Positions 22,653 through 36,553 are shown, counted from the first letter of the stretch. The stretch: DNA of 64,000 bases from Rostrohypoxylon terebratum (GCA_022497145.1 MU385939.1:62001-126000); one strand, 5' to 3'. Notes: generated by a model from the letters alone, not told the origin. Translations and numbers: made by a program.

Positions 22653-24040
22653 ATGGCAGGCATTCCCGGCTTCGTCGGTTTCTCAATCGGTAAGTTTAGC
22701 ATCCTCTCCACTAACATTCTCCACCTCCAATCTCCAACCTCTATGTAACGCTATCTAACACTCGATCATTAGACGAAGATATCCCGTCGGCCTTCTCTAA
22801 GAGACAGAACGGATGTATTATCTGCGAAAACACATCACCGACTTGCCCCACGTGCGGCGACAATGAGTCGTGTCAATTCTCCATTCAGACCTGTACCGAG
22901 TGTCCGAAGGCCTATTGTGCAGTTGACCCAACAGCATCACCTTCGACGTCCAAGGCCAGCAGCGGTCCTAATGTAGGTGCTATCGTTGGTGGTGTAGTAG
23001 GTGGTCTAGCAGCCATTGTTGTCATTACGTACCTAGTTTGGAGGTTTTGTATCAAGAACAAGAGGGGGCAATACGAGCCGGAGCAATGGCGAGGGGACGT
23101 GGAACAGACGAAGGAGGGTTTGGAAGCCGACTTTGCTTCAAGGAGATCCAAACGTACCTCGACACATACCGTGCATTCTATCGCTTCAACTGTTCTTACC
23201 CGCGCTTCGAACATCATCCAGATCGCCTACATCCCTGGCGTCACCAACCGAGCCACGCCTACGTCACCCACGCTACTCGTTCCCCCCGTTCCCCCAATTC
23301 CTATTGCGCACTCAGACAAGGGCAGCAACTCACCATTTGACGAGCAACACTTCTTCGTACCAGGAGACCTCCGTGACTCGACATATTCAGGCATTTCCGG
23401 CTTTAGCGATCGTTCCTCTACGGCGCGAACTTCTTACGCTCCCCGATCCAGTGTTGCGTCTACCATATATGGCAAGAATGCTATAATCTCCCCTCTTCCA
23501 GCCCAGAAGGGCAACTTCCTCAAGCCTTCCATTGTCAGCGTCAAATCTCGGGCCCCTAGTAGTACTAGCGGCAGTTCAACGCCACCCGTTCCAGCCGTCG
23601 ACTACGAGAAGTACGAGCAGCCACCTCCGTCCCCAGCATTCAGCATCGGAGCCACATTCTTCAAAAATGCTAGCGCATCGACCGCGACCGCCGTGCGACC
23701 CCAAGTTGTCCGCGTTGGCAGTGGCCCTAAGGCCATTGACGTGAAATCGAAGGCTAGTTCCACAACTGCTGTAGAGTCTGATAACTCGGAGCCCCTCGTA
23801 CAGCTCCTCGACACGAGCAAGGAAAATAAGGAGAGGCAATCAGGTGCGGCAACAATAATCGAAGAATCGCCGAGTGTTGATCAGGGCCCCTTCGCCGATC
23901 CACCTAAGCAGGGCCACCAGAAAAATAGCTCTCTAAGCGCGGTAATCGGAGAGTCCCAGCGGGCAGTAGATGGCAAACGCAAGTCTTCGGCGGAACGGAA
24001 CAGCAGTCCGTTCGGGGACGAAAACGCCTTACGAGATTAA
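22653..24040 (+). CDS. OPY2: OPY2-like single-pass membrane anchor of the Sho1/HOG MAPK branch
   Basis: Model: join(22653..22689, 22773..24040), 434 aa, intron 83 nt. The short N-terminus MAGIPGFVGFSI joins DEDIPSAFSKRQNG. A compact Cys module follows with eight cysteines at about residues 27, 30, 37, 40, 46, 53, 56 and 61 (CIIC...CPTCGDNESC...CTECP...C), the hallmark of the OPY2 family. One membrane helix (about 76-100, GAIVGGVVGGLAAIVVITYLVW) follows, then a basic stop-transfer KNKRGQ. The long cytosolic tail is Ser/Thr/Pro-rich and low in complexity. In yeast, Opy2 keeps the adaptor Ste50 at the membrane for osmotic and filamentation MAPK signalling; a role in appressorium or stress signalling is known in related fungi. 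No N-terminal signal peptide is seen, consistent with a type III topology (N-terminus outside). The tail has many potential phosphosites but I cannot mark a Ste50-binding site with confidence. Confidence 0.82.
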
Positions 24041-27000
24041 TCTAGCCGCAATCTAACGTGACGTCTATTATCATGACAGGACATGGGAAATATGCGGATA
24101 TGGTGGGAATATAGCTCGTCTATCTCAAAAACTATTTCTAGTATCTACTTCCTTAGTCTGGACTTTTTTTTTATATCTTCTCACCTGTCTTCCTTATTGT
24201 CGGGTCAATCAAGAAACCTACTGTTGTCGAATTCTTATTCATACCACCCGTTTCGCGACGCGGCGGGAGAGGGCCTGGGCTGGATCTTTTTTTTTATTTA
24301 TAGGCACGGCGTCTCGGGCTTGGAGATACGAACGAATCTTGGGGGCAAACAAGTTTCTTAAAATGGCACCCGGTTGCCAGCGTTCGCGGTTTATTCGCGG
24401 CTGGTGGAGCTGTCGTTTGCTTACGTATTGCTCCCCCTCTTTATCAAGATGCCTTAGAGGCGTAGAGATGAAAAAATGTGATGTTATTTCAACGCACTGC
24501 ACTATTGTGGTTAGGTGGTTGCTGTCGGTTGTGACTTGGATCTTGTGGATCGTGAGATTAAGTATATAGGTAAGTAGTCCCATATAGTAAAGCTTTAAGA
24601 AATGTGACACTTTCTTAGTTATGGTAACGATCTTGTCCAGATCATTCGTTCTAGCTGCTGTCATCATACCCACTTGGTGCTTCAACGCGTAAGGATATAA
24701 TGAGCTAAAGATTTTCTACTGACGTCGACCAGCATGAATTTTCCGGTCTGGCTCTTGGATGTATGATGTCTGCCAGGCAGCAGATGTTTTCGTAAATCCT
24801 CGAGATGTCTCGAGAGTATCGTATTAGAGATCATAGTTACCACACTCCACGTTACATAGTTCTATGGAGGAAACGTATCATCGTTACTTTAGGCGAATAC
24901 GTCTACCAAGGCTCATATTACCGACATTTGCATCACGCTGCAGATCGATAGTCCACCGAAAACTCCTAGTGACCTCAACTTATAGCCTAATATGTTTATA
25001 TATCCATAGAAAAAAGCCACCTGCCTAGGTACTCATTAGGTAAGACCCAAGAACTCACGGAATTCTCCCGTTATCTGTATAATATATGGGTTGCTATACA
25101 CAGATGCTACCAAGAAAAGAGAAAGGGTCAGAGATGCCTCGACATAACGCACTTTCTCCGATTGTGTTCAGGTCACGCCGCGTATATGCGAGGAGATAAG
25201 TAAATGTTGTCAAACCTCCGCCGCGGTGCGTAGGTAGTTCGTAGGGCCAAAACTCCGGCCTCCAGGCAACTCGTGCTGCAGGCTTTTGCTGCACGTATCG
25301 GTGTCCGATGGGGGCGGCATGCGGGCGCTTCGCTTAGCAGTGGTTTTCGGGTATTGGGGAAAATGTGGAAAGTGAAGTGGATATAGAAAGGAAGTTTTGG
25401 TATTATGATGGTGCCGTTCATACCTAATGACGTGCGGCATCTCATAGGAGATAGGCATGACCGGATATCAGTTATCACGACGATAAGCTATATCTGACAA
25501 GTCATAAATATTCACATTAAACAACCAGGTGAGCCTCTCGTAGAACAGATATATCATATCGACAAAACTCAAAGTACAATTCACACAAACCGTATACGAA
25601 GTTCAAATCGAACTTGGATGGATCATGATAACCACCCTACCTCTCGCCCCTTCCCTACCCCATCAGCGACGTAACACGAACAAACACGCCGTCACACGTC
25701 GTTTTAAAGATACCCACCTCGTTCGTACCACCACCCCTTCCCCGCCCCCCGAAGCACGCGCCCCATCCTCTCCCGTCTGCTAAACTGACTGCCTGGCTGC
25801 CTCCTTCCCTCTGCACTATCTGTCCGTACCCGGCGTCCCGACGTCCCACATGCCCGCACCCGTCCCGAGCCACGTGCCACGGGCGGGACCCCGCATGGCC
25901 CCTATACCTGTAACAGCAGGTACCTAGGTCCTAGGTAGGTTAGTAGGTTATGGAAGTGCCGCCGCGTCTGCCGGTAATACGGGGCGTTGCGTCTCTTACA
26001 TACCTACCTACCTAGGTATATACCCGGAAGCTATAAATGTTGCCTAGGTATGTAGGTAGATAGGTATATTTAGCCCCTTGGACTTAGGCGAGACGAAGCT
26101 TGTTTATGCAAGGCACCAGCTAGGTCTACACTAGATATGTTCCCGGTACTACACGTTAGGCGAGCGCAGGAGGGGACGGTATGAGTGAGAGGAAGTCGGA
26201 TTAGGGCTCCGCGACCGGATAGATGGGAACCATGGGAGCAGTCGAGTTTAGTAAGAGGATAGATGGGTCCGTAATCACCTAAGGTGGCTAAGGTGAGGTA
26301 CAGAGCAGAGTAGATCAAGGGTCTAAGAGATACAGGAATCTAATGGTACTTGTAGGGGCATGTGAAGAGGATGGTTGTGAAGAAGTTATCAACTGTGAGC
26401 ATAAGTACATTCTAGAGGTTCACAGTTCTTACAACCTTATACATATACTCTCGAGAGATCTTCTAGAGGTGCTATATATCTATATTAGTAACTCCAACAG
26501 CGCTCTCTTTCATCTATGGAACTAAGTTCATATAAAAAGGCCAAGCCTAAAATTTCCGTGTGATCAATGTGCATATAGTCTGGCGAAATGTATATTACCT
26601 AGGTACCTAGTTTTGATTTGCTTTCCCCGGCCGTGATACTTGGTCTGGGATAAACGATACTACGTACTGAGAAATACATTTTCCGTGACCCTGGGCATTT
26701 ATGTACATCCTGTGTTACCATAAGCGTATAAGTCACACGGGGCACGTTAGATATTTAGAGACTCGGTTAGAACAGTAGTACACGATCATTATATTTCTGG
26801 TGACTAGATACTGTATGATTTTTTTAAAGTATTCTGCCATTACTACGTAACGGCTGAATAGATGACTTAAGGAGACTTAGAAAGGAAGCACAGAGTGTTA
26901 ATATACCGGATACCGTCATTTCATAGACGAGGATAGGTAATTGGATTTGGGCCGACATACGAATAATGTAAAGCAGTAGAGACCTTTCTTGCCTCGCGCC

Positions 27001-30000
27001 TATCAAGACTTCATAGTCTTTCTGATAGATCGAAACAGGTACTTATCAAAATTGTACCCGTTCCCAAGAACCTGCATGTCCTCAGCAATATAAAACCAGC
27101 CACAAACTCCTCAATCACCGGCCAGCCTATCACCATCAAGTACCGCGCAGCCACAGCAAGCCCACGCTCCGTCCGATATCCTCCGGGTACACCTACCTAC
27201 GCAGGCAAGTATCTCTACATCGGCACTAGACACCATTTGCTCTTTCCGTTGGTCTCAAAGGGGGATTGGACCCTAGATCTCCCTACCCTGATCCCTCGAC
27301 GCAGCTGCACTCCGCAGTTCCAGAATACGTCCATCCGTCAGTAGTTCCTCCGGCGAACTAACTACGTGTGCATATACGTATAAGTATACGTATATACCTA
27401 CCTGCGTAGGTACTAGTAGTATGTAGGAATGCTTGCTTACTCCGCATACTTCGCGCTGCAGCGGCCAATTCCCCTATCTAGATTTCAGGGGCATCCGTAC
27501 CGGTTCGTGTTAGCCCACGTAGAGGAACGAAGATTGGCTGACCCGTGGGGGTAGGTGTGGTGGATGAGACAAGCCGTATGCCGCCACATCCTGCACTCTG
27601 ACGCACGCGCATATCTCCCACATTTGCCGCGTGAATCTTCCGGTCAGATTCGGTGGAGGGATTGCGATGGTTGCTGATTCAGGAGACAACCCAGCACTCT
27701 TGGGTCCGACACTTCAAATTCCTCTTATCGCTCTAATAGACTAAGCTATACACACCTACATCAGCACCTCCATGCCTTGCACAATGAGACTGATATCATC
27801 ATGGGGATTCCTCATTGCTTTCGGTTAGACTAACGATTAACATTGATACTACGATGATAAGAAAGTAAGGAATTCTACTTAGTCACTACTAAAGCAGCAC
27901 TAATCAGATCCCACTAGTCTACTAGACCTACCATACGAGACAAAGCGACCCCCGCAAGATCACGGTGCGTTAGTAATGCAGGATCCCACGTGTGGCTCAG
28001 GATAAGCACCCAGTCAGCAGAGACTAGAAGGAAGGAGTTCGCCGACGAGCTAGACCCGAAATTGCACAATTAAGACCCGGCGTCTACAGCGAGGTCGCCG
28101 GAGTTCATTCCGTAGTACCGACATACGAAAGATCCTATGTAAGGAGTTACACACGACCGAATGCAGGCAGTAAGATCTCTAGACGGAGAAGCGTTAGTGC
28201 GCATCGGCCGTCGTGAAGATGGACAACTCGCGGAATCGTTCCTTAGCATGAGCCGCTGCAATCCGTCGATTCCTATTCGCAATCAAGCCAAATCATAATT
28301 TCGATACAGGACAACCGCGCCTATCGCAAAATGCCGAACACTCAGACCGCGAACCAGCAGAGGCCCGCTGCCGGGAAGGATCGGAAACCATGGTCAAAGC
28401 CGCCTCTTATAGACCGGTCAAGATAGGAGAACGGAACGGCCCGGCCAAGAAAGGAAGGAGAAACACGGTGTAGAAGGGCGTATTTGTAAGTAAGAAGAAA
28501 ATTTTCTTCGAATGGCTTTAGAAAACTCGCAGTATATGCCATGTCGTACCATATAGTGATGGGACTTATGCAGCAAGACCGAAGCGGTACAAACAATTAT
28601 TCCTTTCGGACGACCAGGTATCTGCGCCGTAAGCATGCACCACGTGTCGATGTTGCAACGTTCACTTGCTCGAATGCCATATCTCAGTAAATTTACGAGC
28701 AGAATCCCCTTTTAACTCGTGACCATATTCAAACTTTCCAGTTTTGATGACGCTAGTCGCTCTTGCGTGCAGGAGAACACGCGCTCGAGCCAGCGTGGCA
28801 CGCGGGGATGAACCGAACAGGGAGTCCTGACGTTGCAGAGGATCGTAATGCTTGACTTATGAGTAGAGGCTGAAAGAGCAGTGATTGACGAGGCGATGGC
28901 TTCGTTCGCGCTTTCAGATATTCCGGGAATCAATGCATTGTTCCACGGCATAAACTACAATTACGAGTCTCGAAGGCAAACAATCACCGTCCGCCTAAGG
29001 CCCCAAGACTTAAGTACATAGTAAGTAGGATTGATGAATCAGAGCTCGCAAACCGCGTCCGTGGCATTGGGAAGATTAAGCTGTGGGGTCGTACACCCAC
29101 ATAGGCCGGGGCTGATCACCCAAGGCCATGGCTTCGTTGTCGTAGAGGGTATCCTCATTTACGGCCGTAGGTGCCTTTACCGCTGCCAATGCTAGTCGGC
29201 GATGGCAAATGGGAAACAGAGACATCATCATTAAATTCGGACCCGAACACGAGATCGAACATTGTAGTAATAACTGAATTTTGTTGAATGATTCGCTGGC
29301 GCCAAATCTGCAAGACATCAGGAAGAGATGGATTTGTGTTGAACCTGTCTTCTGGCGGAGATGATTTGAGATGATTTGATGTCACCGAGCAAGGGGTTAA
29401 TCCCTTCACCTCTAAATGACCCGTGTTAACATTTATATCGGCGGTGAAAAAGTAAATTGGTTGATTTGAGTTGAAACAACAATTGGTACGAAGTAGTTGT
29501 GTCGAGTAATGCCTAGAAAACATCCTGGCGTCATCAGCAATGCCGGTTGAAGTTGCCGATGCGCAGCATTTGCCTGCCAGGTCAAGGGAAAGGCGGAAAG
29601 GCATCAAAACCTCGTAGCGAGCCTCTTCCAACAGTTGGGTAACAGGGTATGTACGGTTGTCAAAATGCTTCGATTGCTTCTATTGCAGGAATGGTCCTGG
29701 TAACGAAAAATCCTTTTGGTAAAAATAAATAAATAAAGGGCATGATGCAAGATTAATGATGAGAAAGATACACTCGACCTTCCCTTATGGCTCGGGAACC
29801 CCCACAAGGCTACCAGAGAAACGGTTGGCGGTTGCGAGGTTGGCCTGGCTGGCCTAGTTGGCAATTCATAATCCCATGGTGATACCAATGAAACGCGAAA
29901 CTAAGCGTGATAGCCGATATGAGGCACTGCAGGGTTTTCTCCACCATCTTGCCGTAAGTGGTATCTGACTAACCCGAGGTCGAGGATAGCTACCGGGGTA

Positions 30001-30500
30001 AGTTGTACTACATAGTATGTATGCAGAGGCAGATGTAAATTGAGCCATGCCTTACGGCGAACATTGCCATGCCGGCCCGTGAGTGTTGGCCAGAGGCTAG
30101 CCCGAAGTCGCCGCAGTTTGTTCCCACTTGAGACCGAAATATTGTCATTAATACTGCGTAGTTGGGGCGAGTAAGCGCGGGAAGAGCCGAGCGTAGCAAT
30201 CCGCCAGTCTTACGACAGATTTTAGACGACCGTTATGCGCCCCGTGCTTATCACACAGACAGATAGACAGAACAGCGGGCGCGCGATTCTCGGCATTGTC
30301 GAGTTGGCCAATCTCATCCGACGATCCTAGCTTGATGAGGTTTCCGAACTGACTAAGACTGACAAGGCTTAGACTGTAGTATGTCGGTTGGAAGCCTAAG
30401 GTGAGTTGCTCTGGCAGGCATATGAGAATGTGATAGGTCAGATCAAGACCCTCCCGATGGTAAATGGCGGCATATTCGTTCGGGCAGGCAGGCAAGGACA
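24041..30500. other. Gene-poor region downstream of OPY2
   Basis: No gene is recognised over about 6.5 kb. The OPY2 3' UTR occupies its start. A pyrimidine-rich block lies at 25640-25760. Several open stretches (for example 24239-24685 minus, 29155-29631 minus) lack domains and credible splice partners. The strongest non-coding structure is the CCTAGG/GTAGGTAG patch at 25918-26070, listed separately. Confidence 0.4.
25918..26070. repeat. Dense CCTAGG/TACCTACC repeat patch
   Basis: Three runs (about 25918-25950, 25999-26022 and 26042-26068) consist of overlapping GGTACCTAGG, CCTAGGTAGG and TACCTACCTACC words. CCTAGG is its own reverse complement, so the patch reads similarly on both strands. 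Confidence 0.6.
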
Positions 30501-33500
30501 AACTTAGGACCTAGGTATGTAGGTAGAGATCCATGGATAGGTTTCTCCAACAGTTGGATATCAGGTTCAAATTTTTGGCATCAAGATGATAGATCGCGCT
30601 CTATTATCATATCCAAGTATCCAAGCATTCAAGTACCCAAGCACACGGACTGCACGCAACAAGATCCACATCGGGTCCTCATTCCGAGTTCCGGAAGACA
30701 GTCCAAGACTTTTTGAAAAGGGCCAGTGGGAAATAACAGAACCAAGCCCCCGGCATTCGATGCTTGAGAGGAAATCCCCCCCCCCCCTTTTGACCCCTTC
30801 GATCTTGAGTTAGGGGTGACCCTATTCTTTCTCGCACATACGAAGTACACACGTAGTATTGAACCATCCGGACTAGGGATAGTTTCCACTTTGTGTGCTT
30901 GTGTGGTAGTGTAGGTGATCTGCATGGATCGATTTGACCTGGGACCTGTAGAAAAGAAGACCGAAATAGCGTGTACGGGATGTCAATCGATTGGACAATA
31001 TTCAAAATCGGCTGTCGTTTAATTCAGAGGATGAGTGGTGCGTGGTGCGTCTATCACGGTCTACCGGTAATGGTATGTATTATTAATATGGGGGGTTCTG
31101 GTTTTGGGTGTGTTAGCGAAAGGAGGAGGGGTTGAAATTTGAATATTAAAGCAAAAAGCGAACAAAGGGTCAAGGACTCAAAAAGGTCAGAATGTAAAAT
31201 TAATCCATCCAATAGAAATCGAAATGAACAAAAAGAAGGTTCTCCGCCCAGTGGATTCCGCTTACCTTACCTAGCGAGCACTAGGAACTTTAACTTCCAG
31301 CCTAGTACCACCGGCACCAATACCACCAGTCCTGAGTGCTGTAAGGTAAGGTGCTAGATGCTACTACCTAGGTATGTAATAGTAGGTGCTAGGTGCTCCA
31401 GTAGGTGCTACTATGTAGGTGCTACCGGTAGTACATATGTATGTAGATGCTGAATTCAAGGTTGGTGGTACAATACAAACATATCTCCGTTTACCAAAGT
31501 ACCCATTACAAGGTTAGCAAGGTTAGGGGATAGAACTTTGGTCTATCCTGTCGGTACATTTACATACATACATATGTACATGCCGATATGTGCTGGCCGC
31601 AGAAGGGGCCGCTTGAAGTTTCTGTCTCATGCGCAGTTACTTCGTTCTACACCAGAACCCGTATATGAATCGATGTATCCGAGTACGGGCAAGACGGGTT
31701 GTTTCCTAGGATTAATTCATTACAGTTTGAACTGATCACCCCATTTCGATGCAAACGTCAAACTCTAGCGCTGCCCCGTAAGAGGCTATCTCCTCTTAGC
31801 GTATGTAGAGCGGAAAGTAGGTGCACGTTGATGCATATAAAAGTTGCAGAAGTAGGTATAGCGCGTTATACCTACAGCAATTGATTATAGTATTATATAC
31901 TACAGTAGTAATACCAACCAACCTCTATAAGGTACCTAAGACAGGCTAAGAGAGCAAGCGAGTTACATGAGTTGCATATTAGGTACGGTCATAGTATACT
32001 ATGTACGTTGTATGTACAAATACACTACACCAAACACATGTGCACATACTACTACATAATAGACTAGTTACATATCAGACTACATTGTAAATAGTATGGT
32101 ATGTTATCAAGGTTCTATAGTCTAATCTGATAACACTATAGTGACTATACTCCCGTATAGGTACTCTCAGCTCTGTACTCTCCGAATCCCTACTATTCCC
32201 TTACTGCTCCCTTTTTACCTTTTCTGTATCTAGACTCAAGAGTATTGCGCAATCCCTAATGCATGCAACGAGACCGTCAGGGCTGTTACGCTGTTACTGC
32301 GTATTGATGCAAGAGGAAACGATAATACCACTGGGACATGGTGGTGCATGGTCTACATAGTACATACTACCTAAAGTCTAATCCTCTGCGGCTTTGCTGA
32401 CAAGTTACACACAAGTACATAGGTCCTAGGTCCTAGGATCAATCTTCATGTTCTTCGTATCCAGATGCGTATTGGCATGGCTCCGATATATTAGCAGCAT
32501 ATTGAGCATCGGCAAACTTGCCTACTACGTAAGTATGCATACTCTTCAGCCGATTATCCTCGTGATGACTATAACCGCCTTGCATCTACATAGGATACGC
32601 TCCAACTTTGCCGCTGTACCGCTGACTAACGCTGATTTGCCGGACATCGTCACGTCACTCTGCTGTCGTGTGCCATGTAGCATATGCTGTAAGATCAAGA
32701 ACCTACATATTCACTACATGGTAGCTACATGGTAGCTTGCGCGGCTAGCAAATGTACATAAGTGTGTGTACACAGACGACACCCAGGTTTTGTCTGTCCC
32801 AGCCATCAGGATCGGCGTTAGAACAGAGCGAAAAAAAATTACCGACTGGAGTAAAAAAAAAAAAAAAACTTCCCCCTTCCCACTACACCCATTCATAGCC
32901 CGTATGTACAGAGTACCTAGTCCAAACTAGAGGGGTCTTGCCGCGCCGCTTCGGCGCACGTACATATTGCTATGTAGTGAGCTGTCTGTGCAGAAAAACA
33001 CCGTCCGTGATTCAGAAGCGAGCTCGATTTTATAAGTAATGGTAGGTCCATCATATCCCGTAGCTCGGTCTGTGGTCGGTCTATCTCCCGTCTTGACTTC
33101 GTTTTGTTTTGTTTATTAGAGACGGCGCCAAGTTCGGTTTAGATGCCGAGTAGAACAAGGTTTACGATATTAACGTCCCAGAGGCTCCTTTAAAACGTAG
33201 ATCATGTTAATCCAATACCAGCTTTAAGGACCTCTTGGTGCCTAATACTTAATGAAAAATCTCCACAACGCTTGCGACCTACAAGTTTGGGACTGTTTTG
33301 AGAATGGTCCAGACCTATGATTGGCAACATGGAGCTTCAAATTCCCTTTTCCCACTCTACACACCAATATATTAGTACATACGTAAGATGGCCTTATTAT
33401 ACATACATGCTATAATTATGCATACCCTTTAATCGAGAACTCTCGATTTGTAACCCAACCACTACGCTGCCTCACCGGTCGATCGAGAAAACAAAAAAAG

Positions 33501-34685
33501 ACTCGGCAGACCGTTCGCCCGAGGTGTGCTTCGAATTCTTAGAGATACTCCAGGTAGCGCGACCGTTTATTACCATTCCTGTTACACGGTTTATACCTGC
33601 TCCATTGTACAGGGCAGCCCCCGTATCGTGAATGCGATTTCTGGGTATTACACAGGCCCCCTGTGGGTAAACGATGGATTATGGACCTTACGCTTGGCCT
33701 CGACCCCCGGTCCGGTTCCCGCGCAACGCCCTAGCACCCATTAGTAGCACTTTTCCGTTGCGTTTCGAAGGATTAGCGACAGCATAGGGTGTTGAAGGAA
33801 TTTTGAATTTTCGAATGCTGACCTCTAACAGTTTCTAGAATCCTGAAGCTGCTGGCCCGGTGTAGGAGACGGTAAGGGGTAATCATCTGAAGAGAATCTG
33901 CAGGAGTCCCAGTTCGGACAAAGACCACACAAATCACAGCTGCTATCGCACAGAGAGACGGACAAGGAGTGTATTGAGTGTCAGTAACGAGGCATCGAAG
34001 CGGGATCGAAAACAAGGTAAAGTAGATAGATCAATTCATTGAGCATACGTAGGCTCTCTAGATTCGAGTAAATAGTGGTAGTTGGCTTGAGGTAAAAAGG
34101 ACCCAAAAAGATCCGATGCCTCGAGCCGTGATATTGCAGCGCTTTTCCTTTTTTTGAGATTTCCAAACAAGAAATCGACCATCGATAAATATTCCAACAC
34201 ATATTCGACGACAACACGGATGTCTCGATAAGGGTGCCTAAGACTGGACTAGCAAAAATCGTTTTTAACCTGAACAAGGCACGCCCCGAGACTCCAAACA
34301 CCATCATAGCCATCCGCCTGTCTTGTCCAAACAAAACAAAACACGTCTTCGTCCCTGCTCAAGGAAACCAGAGGTACTTGCGCCCAATGATGCCGCTTTT
34401 TAGTTCATACGCCGTTCGCCAATTCGAAAGCTAGTAGATGTATAGAGTGCAGTGTAAGATGAGGCAAATGATATGCCATCTAATAAGTATGAACACAGTA
34501 TCGCCAAAGTGCTCTCGTGGTATCCGATGTGTGAATGTTTGGTTCTGCCATCACCCCGAAGTCGTAGATGGTTTAGAGCGCGCGAAAGATACCACAACAA
34601 TCCAATACATGTTAGACATTATTCGTCATCGGCGCGTCAATCGCGAATGCGCGAGAGCGCACGTAATGCTAAGGATTAGGCCCAT
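30501..34685. other. Gene-poor region upstream of RAS-2 3' end
   Basis: No gene is recognised. It contains a run of 12 C at 30776-30787, a GTAGGTGCT-based patch at 31363-31455, TAGGTCCTAGGTCCTAGGA at about 32421-32440, and a run of about 16 A near 32852-32868. Open stretches such as 33526-33744 and 34438-34857 are frame shadows or chance. Most of 31850-32450 is AT-rich with many TAC/GTA words. Confidence 0.4.
31363..31455. repeat. GTAGGTGCT minisatellite-like patch
   Basis: Imperfect copies of GTAGGTGCTA (and GCTAGGTGCT) occur four to five times, flanked by TACCTAGGTATG at the left and TACATATGTATGTAG at the right. Confidence 0.5.
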
Positions 34686-35512
34686 TTATAATATGACGCA
34701 GCGTCCTCCATTTCCTCCACCTCGGCGGCCCCTTCTGTACCGATCAACAGCTTGGTTGTGGGGAGCTTCCCCATTCTGCGGCCGCGGGCGACCGGTTTGC
34801 GGCATCGGTCGGGATGCTTGTTGTCGCTGTCTGCGCAAAATTCTCACGACATCGTAGAAGGCCTTTTCGACATTTATGCAGTTCTTAGCTGACGCCTCGA
34901 CAAACTCGCACCCTAATTCTCGCGCTAGAGCATGGCCCTCTTGGGTCGATACCTCTCTTTCTGTAACTCGGTCGCTCTTGTTACCAACTAGCATGATAGG
35001 TACGGCGGCGGCTGGCGTTACCGTAGAAATCGGAGAGCCAGGGTAGGTAGGCGATGCCGAACACGACTCCTTGACGCGTTGGATCTGGTGATGAAACCTC
35101 TTGATTCGCGAAAACGACGATCGGGAGGAAATGCTGTATACTAGTACGAAACCCTCGCCATCCCGAATCCACTGGTCTCGTAATGCAGTATATTCTTCTT
35201 GGCCAGCAGTATCTAGTACTTCCAACATACACGCTTGGCCATCTATAACGACTTGTTTTCGGTACGAATCTTCGATTGTCGGGTCATACTGGACACGATT
35301 AGCGATTAGCGATGATTTCACGGTTCTCCAGGGGCTGTGGGCGCGCGGAAACCACTGCGGCCAACACGGAGAAGGCCGCGTGCAAAAACATTGCAGGCGA
35401 GACTTACAGTTTCAACGAAGTGTTGTAGACACAACTGAATTGTCAAAGCCGTTTTACCAACACCACCATCGCCGAGCACCACCAACTTGTATAGCACCAT
35501 TTTTCCCGCCAT
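34686..35512 (-). CDS. ras-2: Ras-family small GTPase, RAS-2 type
   Basis: A GTP-switch protein at the inner face of the plasma membrane that links nutrient and growth signals to cAMP and MAPK pathways. Model: complement(join(34686..35288, 35408..35512)), 235 aa; the 119-nt intron (GTAAGT...CAG) joins LQHFVET to YDPTIEDSYRKQ. The motifs are intact: P-loop GDGGVGKT (14-21), effector loop YDPTIEDSYRKQ (36-47), DTAGQEEYTALRDQWIR with Gln65, VGNKSD (136-141), and EASAKN. A Ser/Pro-rich insert (about 110-131, SCSASPTYPGSPISTVTPAA) is typical of fungal RAS-2 and absent from RAS-1. The C-terminus is a basic, Gly-rich tail ending in the CAAX box CVIL, indicating prenylation; Leu at the end favours geranylgeranylation. 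The first ATG was used; a second in-frame Met is at codon 5. Confidence 0.95.
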
Positions 35513-36185
35513 GTTGAAATGAGAAATGGTCTCTTTAGACCAGGAGAAATTCTTCAGGTCTTAGTAATGATGAATGAATGGAAAACGGAGCAGGAGGATA
35601 AAAAGGTCGTGGAAGACCTGGGATTGCCGGACTCAGCACGGACAGTAGGCGAGGTGGCTAAGTTCGTCGGGCCGCAGAGCTATTCGGCTATGTAGAGAAG
35701 CTGGATTCGGCGGGAGGCGGAGCAGATGGAAGAAGGTGATAGATGATGTATGGGCACGCAGAGCGGCACCAGTCAATTCGTCAGTGTTGAAGAGACAAGA
35801 ACCTTTGAATTGATCGCAGCAACGTCCGTACTTTTTAGCTCAAGCAAGACAAGACAAGAGATGGAGAAGGGGGAGAAGAGAGCAAGGAGCAAGGAGCCAG
35901 GAGGTAAGAGATGAGGAGAGATAGGACCTTAGTTGTAGTAGTACGTAGTGGGTGTTGTGGAGAATTGAGATTTTGGGAAGGGCCTAAGCTCTGGAAAATT
36001 AAGCGTGGTAGTGGATGGTAGCGCATGAGATAGGGAGATTCCAGACTCCTAGGGCGGCCGATACAGCTGAGAGGGAACCTGGGATGGGGAATGAATGCCA
36101 ATGTAGCCAAATTAGCCCAAGTTAGCAAGATGGATGTAGTACTATGTAGTGTAAGCCAATGCTAGCACCTAATGCCAGTTACCAG

Positions 36186-36284
36186 TTGCTAGGCCTGCTA
36201 GGTCTGCTAGGACCTAAGGTTAAGTCTACTAGGCTTCCCTAGGCTTGTTAGGCTTGTTAGGCTTGTTACCTAGTACCTAGGTAG
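36186..36284. repeat. Tandem TTAGGCTTG and CTGCTAGG words with CCTAGG palindromes
   Basis: TTAGGCTTG is repeated three times near 36245-36268, preceded by repeated TGCTAGG words and followed by CCTAGTACCTAGGTAGG. This is the longest mixed patch of the dispersed CCTAGG family in the window. Confidence 0.55.
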
Positions 36285-36553
36285 GCTCAAGTTTCGCTGC
36301 TAGCCGGAGGTGCGGTACAGTACCCGTGCCGGGATGATTTTTGAATGGCGAAGCGGAGGTGGAGAATGACCCAAAGCCAATGTTTCCCTGGCGAGCACAA
36401 AACAGCCGACCAATGAATTCCAATTCCCAGCTCAGTACCAGAGGTGGCGCTGGGAAGAAAGACCACTCACCCACTAACCCACTAACCCTAATAGTGTAGC
36501 TCTTGTGGAGTTTCGACGACGAATATGTATATATGCAGGTATGATACACCTAG

